From Adiantum capillus-veneris (Eukaryota; Streptophyta; Polypodiopsida; Polypodiales; Pteridaceae): a stretch of 64,000 nt of DNA. Position 1 is the stretch's first letter; each line of letters begins with the position of its first letter. The notes under the pieces are model-generated. The model was not told the DNA's origin and searched no databases. It saw only the letters and a program-made list of their open reading frames with translations. Below, piece after piece: positions 57,181 to 64,000 of this stretch. The position numbers were made by a program, and so were the translations under genes. The stretch is taken from the NCBI GenBank assembly GCA_014529385.2, contig CM043968.1:124951518-125015517 (forward strand), written 5' to 3'.

Positions 57181-57930
57181 TTTTTTGATTCCTACTTAAT
57201 CACAAAAATCTTCAAAAAAGGGGACTTAGTTCTAGTCTATTCCCTTAAGCAACACATTCCCAAGTTTAAGAAAAAGGGAAACAGACCATTTATCATTGAA
57301 GATGTATCTCCAAGTGGAGTAGTAAAATTGTCCACCCTAAATGGTGAACCAATGGCTAATTGGATTAGTGGATGTTGTTTAAAAAAATACAATTTGCCAC
57401 TAATCAATGAATTGCTAGAGAGAATGCATACAGCCAAACAAAGGAAGATGAAGCGACAATAGGTTATTGATGAAGCCCAAGAGAAAGCTAAACTTCGGGT
57501 ACTCAAGCGTAAAGATGCTCTCAAGAATCAACAGATACCTATTTCCATCAACACTTTAGAACTAGATGATCGACAATGGGAATTACCTAAAGACGCAGTT
57601 TCAACAGATGACGACTAGTTAGATGGAATGGATCTGCGCATCAAAGTACAGCTCAACAATCATAGCACCAATGCTTTGGTAGACACAGGATCTAGAGTGA
57701 ATGCAGTCAGTTATTCCACATACAAGAAGGCAACAAGTCAAGCATTGACCGCAGGAATAATGGCAATCAAAGGATGCAACAAGAATTCAACTCCAACATT
57801 GGGAGTAGTCAACTTGAACATGATAGTACATGGATGTTCATGTCCGCATCAGTTTGTATGCTTGCCAGATGAGCACATGAATGAGACGATGATTCTTGGC
57901 ATTCCTTGGATGCGTACATACAAATAAGTA
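57181..57930 (+). pseudogene. E4-right C-terminal extension with second retropepsin domain (PR2)
   Basis: In the integrase frame, with TAGs at 57460 and 57616. The integrase tail (KKGDLVLVY, KGNRPFIIEDVSP) is followed by a Lys-rich linker and then, from 57628, a domain with ALVDTGSRVNAVSY (Asp-Thr-Gly active site), a mid-domain GCNKNST and ILGIPWM at the end. This is the layout of a retropepsin-like aspartic protease, clearly different in sequence from PR1 at 53042. A protease after integrase is not the normal gypsy order. It could be a captured host clan AA protease or a duplicated viral one. The stop at 57925 fits a former CAA. Confidence 0.72.
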
Positions 57931-58500
57931 CCAGATTGGGATATGGATCACCTAAATCTATCACTTAAAGGAGGGCAACTCCTTGTTCCTATTGCACCAA
58001 ACAATGAGGAATGAAAAAGATGCAATCAGAAGACCATTCCACGAAGAAAATCTTTTCCATCTCCTCGACAACCAAATGCTACAAGTATCATGCAAGGAGT
58101 CAGGCAAATTTATGTACCAAAAGCACAACTTGTGGATAAATCAAATCAGTTCTGGGTGCCTAAAACTTCACCATAGAAACAAAAGATGGTTCCAAGGATT
58201 CGAGCACAAAATCGAGCATCTATGAACAAGGAACCTAACATAAAAAAGGTTTGGAAGAAAAAGGAGCACTTACCTTCTCCACACACCATGAAACCAAACA
58301 AGCAGTGGCGGGTTAAGTCTCAACAGGCTCTAAAACACTATATAGCACCAAGCCGACCGAGCTACCAATGGCGAGAAAAATCTTGACAACCGTCTAACGT
58401 GCTACCAACAGCTCAAGCAATCCGCGTGCTAAAACACCTTGATGGTACTATCAAAGAGAGAGCACATAAGCTACAAGATTTTCTCTTTGGAAGACATTAA
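57931..58500 (+). pseudogene. E4-right basic tail of the C-terminal extension
   Basis: The same frame goes on to about 58500 with several stops (for example near 58010 and at 58384). It encodes basic sequence with two VPK motifs (YVPKAQL, FWVPKTSP) and Lys-rich runs. It probably formed the C-terminus of the polyprotein or a separate third protein. Function unknown. Confidence 0.5.
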
Positions 58501-60269
58501 CGCAAACCTCGACATCGGAAACCCTTGAGTTATTTACTCAAGATCCAACTCTTGCACAACATATTGAGTTAAATTGCATTGATCTTCATATCATGTAGAG
58601 CCAATCACGGCTATGCATAGACACACTTGTTCAACCCATGCATGCAGTCGTCCCGGAGAATGCCATCTAGGAGGGGTGGAAGGACAGGGCACTAAGTGAA
58701 GGGCACTAAGTACAAAGTAATTAAGGGCAATGTTTGAAGAGGGAGGAAAAAGTTCCATGTTAACGTGTGATTTTTTGCAGAATTACCTAATAATGCCCTT
58801 ATAATTCATCCACAAGGAAAAATTCACTGAAAATATTTTCCCGATCAGTGTAAATAGTGTATATACTATAAGAAAATAATAAAAAAATGTTTTTTTTGGG
58901 GTATTTTTCATAATTTTTGTTGATAAGGAGGCTTAAAAATGGAGAAATCCAACAAAAAGCAATAAAGCTGTGTTTTTCAAGGGATTTTCTTAATTATTGG
59001 ATTTTCACTTTACTTTTTGAGAGCATTTTGCTATTTTCTTTGATTTTTTTGAATAAAAAGGTCAAAGATTAATAACAAATAGTAGGAAAGCTCAGATGGA
59101 AAAAAAAAAGACACGATGGTGATCAGAAAGACAAGGTGGACAAGCACAAAAATCTTCAACGAAATCAAAAGATGGAAGCGGGAAGCCTAAATTAGGCGGC
59201 AAGGCCTACTTCTGCAAAATTCTTGCAGAATAAGCTAGAGGAATCCGATTTTGGAAATTTTTGAGCTTAACATAGATTTCACAGCCTAATAGGACTAACA
59301 GGGGAATCTGGGAAAATTGGTTCGAGAAGTCCAGGTATAGATATCCAGGGTAGGCTAAAACCACCTCATTTCCACTTGGAGCCTTTGTAGAAAGAGCATT
59401 TCTTCCTCTTTCGCGCGACATTTTTGGAGCCCACAGTTGACCTTTTTCAACGCCGTCTCACACAAGCTATGAGGGGTAAGTTCTTTACTTATCAATGATC
59501 CATTTTGTACGGCCAATAGCTAGTTTAAAACCCTAGAAATCGAGCAGTGCACGAAGACCTACGACCTAAAACTGACCATATCGACCTGCCAGCTTGACCA
59601 AATCGGATGGGATTTGAACCATAGTATGCCCTAACATAATAGAATCTTTCCATACCATCAGATGACCATTCGGCTGGGGTCAAGGGGGTCCCCAATAGAG
59701 AAATTAGGATTTTTGGAAAATGCTAGAATTTTGACCTGACTCCACAGATGGCTTGCTAATGAGGTCCATACATGATGTATATGATTGGTTTGGTGAAATC
59801 CATCAAGCAAAGCCCTCGGAAAGCACAAAACGGCTCGAAGGTTACAAAGCGTCAAATTTGACATACGATGCCAAACTGACTCCAAATGAGCCAAAATTAG
59901 ACAAGTAGCTTCACGACTATGTTACAGACAAGTCCAAAGCCTCAAAGGTGACCGACCAACCCAACAGACATAGTAATCACAAAAAATGGTGATTTTAGAG
60001 TCGACAGAGCACAAAGTGATGCTAGCATGACCAAACTTGACCAAAATCAATTTAGGACTTGTATTCGGTGTATGAAACATGTTTAGTTCAAAATTTGTGA
60101 GATTTGCAAAGTTTTTGTCACTGTTGTAAATAATCGCGATTATTTACTTTTGCATGATTTTTGCTTGGAAATTGTCCATTCATCCAAGGTCTATACCATG
60201 CTTAGAACCAATCTATGCCAAAAATTATCAATTCTGGAAGAAAAGTTAATAATTGCGATTATTTACTTT
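58501..60269 (+). other. E4-right 3' region, non-coding, with two palindromic motifs
   Basis: Purine-rich tract at 58669-58686, then AT-rich sequence without coding potential. The leader-type palindromes occur at 60126-60147 (perfect arms around CG) and 60245-60266. Sequence before them is leader-like, and I read it as 3' untranslated sequence of E4-right up to the copia insertion. It may instead be the leader of another element. Confidence 0.45.
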
Positions 60270-60495
60270 TGTTACCATATACATGTGGTAGTGATGTGTG
60301 TGAACACACTAAGACCGCTGGGACAATTTTTCCCTCTTTAGGAGGTTTTTCCCCCGTGCATTGTATATACACCCATCACTCTTGGGCTATCTATCTTTCC
60401 ATTGCATACTAAGTAACACACTCTCTATTGTGTGCCTTGAGCTTCCTTCATCTTCTCCAACCTATGTGCGTTTCTCTGCAACCCTAATTCCAACA
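60270..60495 (+). repeat. Copia 5' LTR (candidate)
   Basis: From TGTTACC at 60270 to CCAACA at 60495, just before the primer-binding site, about 226 bp. The start is chosen because it is TG after the palindrome array. The other LTR is not available for comparison. TGTATATACACC at 60361-60375 could be the TATA region. Confidence 0.45.
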
Positions 60496-60497
60496 AT

Positions 60498-60509
60498 TGG
60501 TATTAGAGC
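60498..60509 (+). other. Copia primer-binding site
   Basis: TGGTATTAGAGC, one mismatch from the tRNA-Met type site TGGTATCAGAGC, two bases after the LTR end. Confidence 0.88.
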
Positions 60510-60857
60510 AGGTTGCGTCCTCCTGGGCTTAGTCGCCAGTTGCTCCGGCACACGCCTACTCACTTTCTCCGATTTCAGTGAGCTTTGGCAAGCGTTCGCA
60601 GGTCGACAAAAAATTCACGTGAGCTTGTAGAGCCGAGTCCGCTCAGATTTTTGATTTGGGCTCATTTTGGCCTGCATTTCCACTACATGCAGTACTGCAC
60701 AGGCTATTTCGTCATTTTGTGTAGAATTTTTCTCAGTGACTTTTTTTGCATAACATGTGCCTCATAGTCTTCTACGGTTTGTGCTATATAGCACGTGTTG
60801 TTCCCGCTCCGTTTCTCCTATTTTCGGGCAGTTTTCACATCAGGTGCAACATTTACC

Positions 60858-61540
60858 ATGGCTGACAACACAGACGTGTTCAAGATATTTGCTGCTGAGG
60901 ACAGGTTGGATTGGGACAACTACCCTATATGGGCTTATATGATGCAACATGTTCTTGTGTCAAAGGGTGTCTGAAACATTGTGCAGGGCATTGATGTACA
61001 TCCTGGTTCTGAGGATGTAGGCGATGTTGAGGATGTTGCAGGTCTTGCTGCAAGGATTGCTGCTATTAGAGTTGTTTTGCCTATGACAGAACAAGCTCAT
61101 TGGGATGTAAAGGATGCGCAGGCTCATGCATTGATTGCATTGTCTATGAAGTGCACCATTGTTCCTCACATTCGTTCAGCAAAATCCGCAAAATAGGCTT
61201 GGGATATTCTGGCTGGTCTTTATGCAAGTCGAAATGAGGCTAAAATTGCTTTGATGCGTAAAGAGCTGGAGTCGAAGATTATGCATGAGGAAGATGATAT
61301 GGACACTTTCCTTGCGGGTTTCAAGGATATCAATGAGCAACTTATTTTTGCAGGTGAAGTCATTTCAGACAGTTTCCTTGTGCAGACTATTCTTAATGCC
61401 TTACCAGATCCCTACCAGACTTTTGCTAGTACTTGTAGACTGATGACACAAGGAAATCCTGAACTTGTCAAGTTTGATGCATTATGCACATTGCTGTTGC
61501 AAGAGTCACTTTCCAGAAAAAAACAGAACTAGGCAGCTTG
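60858..61540 (+). pseudogene. gag: Copia Gag core
   Basis: ATG at 60858 starts MADNTDVFKIF. The frame carries LDWDNYPIWAYMMQHVL, SAKSAKXAWDILAGLY and LLNALPDPYQTFAST-like segments of the copia Gag fold (UBN2 type). TGA at 60972 (fits TGG) and TAG at 61194 (fits CAG) interrupt it. A frame change near 61520 leads into the zinc-knuckle part. Gag would form the virus-like particle. Confidence 0.88.
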
Positions 61541-62005
61541 CAGTTGAACATGCTTTTATTGCTTCTCAAAGAAAGGGTGGTAACAGCAATGCGGACACTT
61601 CTTATGGTTCTGCTGCGAGTGGCAAAACTTCTGTTCCTAATGCTTCTACTGGCAGCAATTCGTCTGGAAATTTTGGTGATAAGGACAAAAAGAAGATGCA
61701 TTGCCATTATTGTAAAGCTAATGATGACTTGATCAAGTCGTGTGCTAAGTTGAAGGCCAAAGAGGCTAAGAAGAAAGAGTGTGGTTCCATTGCAAATGTT
61801 GATTCCACTAAAAATGCAGCCATTGTTGAGTCTTCTGTGAAAGGAGACTGTGATGCTGATGTCGATGCAGAATGGGCTTTTAGTGTAGAGTGCACTTACA
61901 ATCCTGCTGTCCATGATGCATGCTCGTCAGTTGCTGCAGATTCACATGTGTGGTATTTCAACAGTGGTGCTACAAAGCACATTACCTCACATCGTGAAGT
62001 TTACC
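61541..62005 (+). pseudogene. gag-pol: Copia zinc knuckle and protease start
   Basis: After the frame change come a Ser/Gly-rich linker, then CHYCKANDDLIKSC at about 61702, a CX2CX4HX4C knuckle whose His is replaced by Asp, and the protease site WYFNSGATKHIT at 61951-61986, whose catalytic Asp is replaced by Asn (codon 61960-61962 is AAC, one G-to-A change from GAC). Both proteins would be inactive. Another frame change follows near 62002. Confidence 0.82.
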
Positions 62006-63097
62006 TCTCTCAAGTCTGTCCCTCATGGGAATTCAGGCACTTGTGCCAACAATGCCTCTTATCCGGTTCAAGGAGTTGGAAAGATTGTGCTTACTGCTGC
62101 AAATGGAAGTTCCTTCACACTTGTTGATGCACTTTATGTACCTGGGATCAAGAAGAATCTCTTGTCTGTATCCACACTTGCTAGAATTGGACTTGTAGCC
62201 AAATTTGTGGATGACAGATGTACAATTCATGATCGCAGTTTTGGTGATAAAATTGTTGCATTTGGCCTTTTGTGCCGTGGGCTGTATAAGCTCACGTTGT
62301 ATGACAAGTGTGGACAAAATTTTGCAAATGCTGTTGCAGATTCAAGGGCTATTACAAATGCAAAACTTTGGCATGCATGTTTTGGTCATCTGAATTTTGC
62401 TAGTTTGCTACGTTTGCAAAAATTTGATATGGTTGCTTCTTTGCCGCCTCTTGAACCACCTGTCAAACATGTTTGTGAAGGCTGTATTTTGGGTAAGATG
62501 CAGCATTCTAAGTTTCGAAAGGATGGTTCAGTTCGGGCCACATGCAGGTCGTAGCTTGTGCATAGTGATGTTTGTGGGACCATGCAAACTCCGTCCTTGG
62601 GCAATTACCTGTACTTCGTGACTTTCATTGATGATTACTCCAGGCATGCATGGGTATTTCCTCTTAAAGAGAAGTCCGAAGTTTTTATGTGCTTCAAATT
62701 TTTTTTGGCTGTGGCTGAAAATGTATCGAAATGTACTATGCGCACCCTCCGTTCCGATCGAGGGGAGGAGTATATGTCTCATGAATTTAATGCATTTCTG
62801 GCTAGTCGTGGGATAAAACACCAATGTACAGTGCCTTATACACCTCAGCAAAATGGTGTTGCTGAGAGGAAAAATAGGTTACTGATGGAAATGACACGAT
62901 GTATGGTCAAAAGTCAAGCTTTACCGCATTCTTTTTTGCTTGAGGCCATCATGTGTGCCACTTATGTACTTAACAGGTGTCCTACGAAAGTTTTGCAGTC
63001 TATTACTCCATATGAAGCATGGCATGATAAAAAGCCTTCTATTGAGCACATGCGCGTTTTTGGCTGTTTGGCATATGCTTTGGTGCCACAAACATAG
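62006..63097 (+). pseudogene. pol: Copia protease end and integrase
   Basis: The third frame carries YVPGIKKNLLSVSTLA of protease, then the integrase zinc region (WHACFGHLN...CEGCILGK) and core: HSDVCGTM (first Asp), LRSDRGEEY (second Asp), QQNGVAERKNR (Glu). The stop TAG at 62552-62554 lies where QLVHSD is expected and fits a former CAG. The end at 63095 is another TAG. Catalytic triad intact. Confidence 0.9.
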
Positions 63098-64000
63098 CGT
63101 AGAAAATTGGATGATAAGGCTATCAAATGTATTTTTGTTGGTTATAGTGCTGAAAGCAAAGGTTACAGGTTATATCATCCGCAAACAAAGCGTATTCTGG
63201 TTTCACGGGATGTAGTGTCTGTAAAAGATTCTGTTCAGCCCTTGCTGTCATGTACTAGAGACAGTAATGTAAGCTCACAAGACATTTATGACACTTTGTT
63301 GCCTCTTTTCAGTGGTGGAAATACGAATGTAAGTTCCAATGAGGCAAATGTACAGCCTATGGGGGTTTCTGAAAATGTTACATATCAGCCTATTACTGAT
63401 GCAGATGTACATGATGTACTTGATGAGGAAAGGGCTGAAAATGAGCAGGCTAGAGGTATGCCAAAATGGCTAGTGCACACTTTGCATGACAGTAAGTTGG
63501 ATGCACCTTTGTCTAGTCGTACTCGTTCAGGATCTCGCCATGCATCTTATGCATCAGATTGTTATGCTTTGGCTGTGTCTAGCTTACATGATGTTGAGGA
63601 GCCTCTGTCTTTTGATGAAGCACATAATTCAAAAAACTGGATGGCTGCCATGCAATCAGAATATGATGCACTTATAGAAAATGACACATGGACTTTATGT
63701 GATTTGCCTCATGGCAAAAAGGCCATTGGTACGAAGTGGGTTTACAAGTTGAAATGCAAGCAGGATGGTGAAGTCGATCGCCATAAGGCTCGACTTGTTG
63801 CAAAGGGTTATGCACAACAAAAAGGCATAGATTATGAAGAGACTTTTACTCCCACTTGTCGTATGACTACTGTGCATTTTCTATGTGCATTGGCAGCTCA
63901 TTTTGGTTGAGATGTACATCAATCAGACATTGTTACTGCTTTCTTGAATGGTGACATATTTGAGGAAGTTTATGTAACGCAGCCTCGCGGTTTTGTCATA
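63098..64000 (+). pseudogene. pol: Copia integrase tail and reverse transcriptase start
   Basis: Continues the same frame with KLDDKAIKCIFVGYS (copia integrase end), an acidic linker, then RT: MQSEYDALIENDTWTL, GTKWVYKLKCKQDGE, ARLVAKGYAQQKGIDYEETF and, past a TGA at 63908 (fits TGG), VHQSDIVTAFLNG and VYVTQPRGF. The window ends before the YVDD motif, so RT completeness cannot be judged. Confidence 0.9.

Larger units (their letters stand above)
46705..58690 (+). mobile_element. E4-right: Tat/Athila-like gypsy element with extra C-terminal protease
   Basis: 5' LTR 46705-47621, primer-binding site 47624, a leader of about 2 kb with palindromic motifs, gag from 49611, zinc-binding region, protease, RT, RNase H and integrase, then a second protease-like domain and a basic tail to about 58500. 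A purine-rich tract lies at 58669-58686. No 3' LTR was found. The leader-like palindromes at 60126 and 60245 suggest the element continues to the copia insertion near 60270 and that its 3' LTR lies beyond the window. Heavily mutated by stops, three or more frameshifts and an RT deletion. The stated end is the last part I can assign. Confidence 0.85.
60270..64000 (+). mobile_element. Ty1/copia element, cut by the window end
   Basis: Primer-binding site at 60498, then gag, zinc knuckle, protease, integrase and the start of RT in copia order (integrase before RT). It is inactivated by five stops, two frame changes and active-site changes. The 3' half lies outside the window. Confidence 0.92.

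Noticed and set aside
60858-63910. U-to-C RNA editing restoring stop codons, as in fern organelles
   Set aside because: The window is nuclear-type retrotransposon DNA, and TGA codons that replaced TGG could not be restored by that editing.
1-64000. tRNA, rRNA or host genes
   Set aside because: No cloverleaf-like or rRNA-like sequence and no multi-exon host gene could be supported by eye. A dedicated scan could still find short ones.

Overview
The window looks like intergenic heterochromatin from a plant with a large nuclear genome. It is made almost entirely of LTR retrotransposons, many nested inside one another, with long (GA)n, (CT)n and (CA)n microsatellites. I found no convincing host gene, no tRNA or rRNA gene and no CRISPR array. 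The lineages present are plant types: two Del/Tekay-like chromoviruses with 2.8-3.7 kb LTRs, another Ty3/gypsy chromovirus, a Tat/Athila-like (non-chromovirus) family whose primer-binding site starts TGGCGCCG, and one Ty1/copia element. A fern or gymnosperm is my guess; the sequence alone does not settle the species.

Layout. 1-7338: a broken unknown ORF on the minus strand (160-1293), tandem and foldback repeats with GA tracts (3369-5417), and an orphan ORF (6806-7060). 7339-15459: a nearly intact minus-strand gypsy chromovirus, called G1 here. It has two single-base frameshifts and a truncated 3' LTR. 15460-43008: a four-level nest. The host is a Tat-like element on the minus strand (E4-left, 15460-17446 and 41791-43008). 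It is split by a decayed Tekay-like element (E1, minus, 17447-41790). E1's gag is split by a non-autonomous gag-only LTR element (E2, plus, 22674-38917). E2 is split by a second Tekay-like element (E3, plus, 25134-35779, flanked by a perfect 5-bp duplication GAACC). 43003-46704: a tandem duplication, three small hairpin repeats and compound microsatellites. 46705 to about 60269: a second Tat-like copy (E4-right, plus strand) whose 3' LTR was not found. About 60270-64000: a copia element cut off by the window end.

How the parts relate. E4-left and E4-right share their LTR, leader and gag start in opposite orientation. E1 and E3 share a chromodomain and an extra ORF between primer-binding site and gag. 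E2 carries only gag and an acidic ORF, so it would need enzymes in trans. Most internal stop codons can be explained by single C-to-T or G-to-A changes in CAG, CAA, CGA or TGG codons, as expected from decay of methylated DNA.

Most interesting points: (1) in E4-right a second retropepsin-like domain lies downstream of the integrase in the same reading frame, in addition to the normal protease before RT; (2) a palindrome with 10-bp arms GTAAATAATC/GATTATTTAC recurs nine times, spaced about 275-300 bp apart in the E4 leaders; (3) the leader ORF is conserved between E1 and E3; (4) G1 Gag has a long Arg/Ser-rich N-terminal region.
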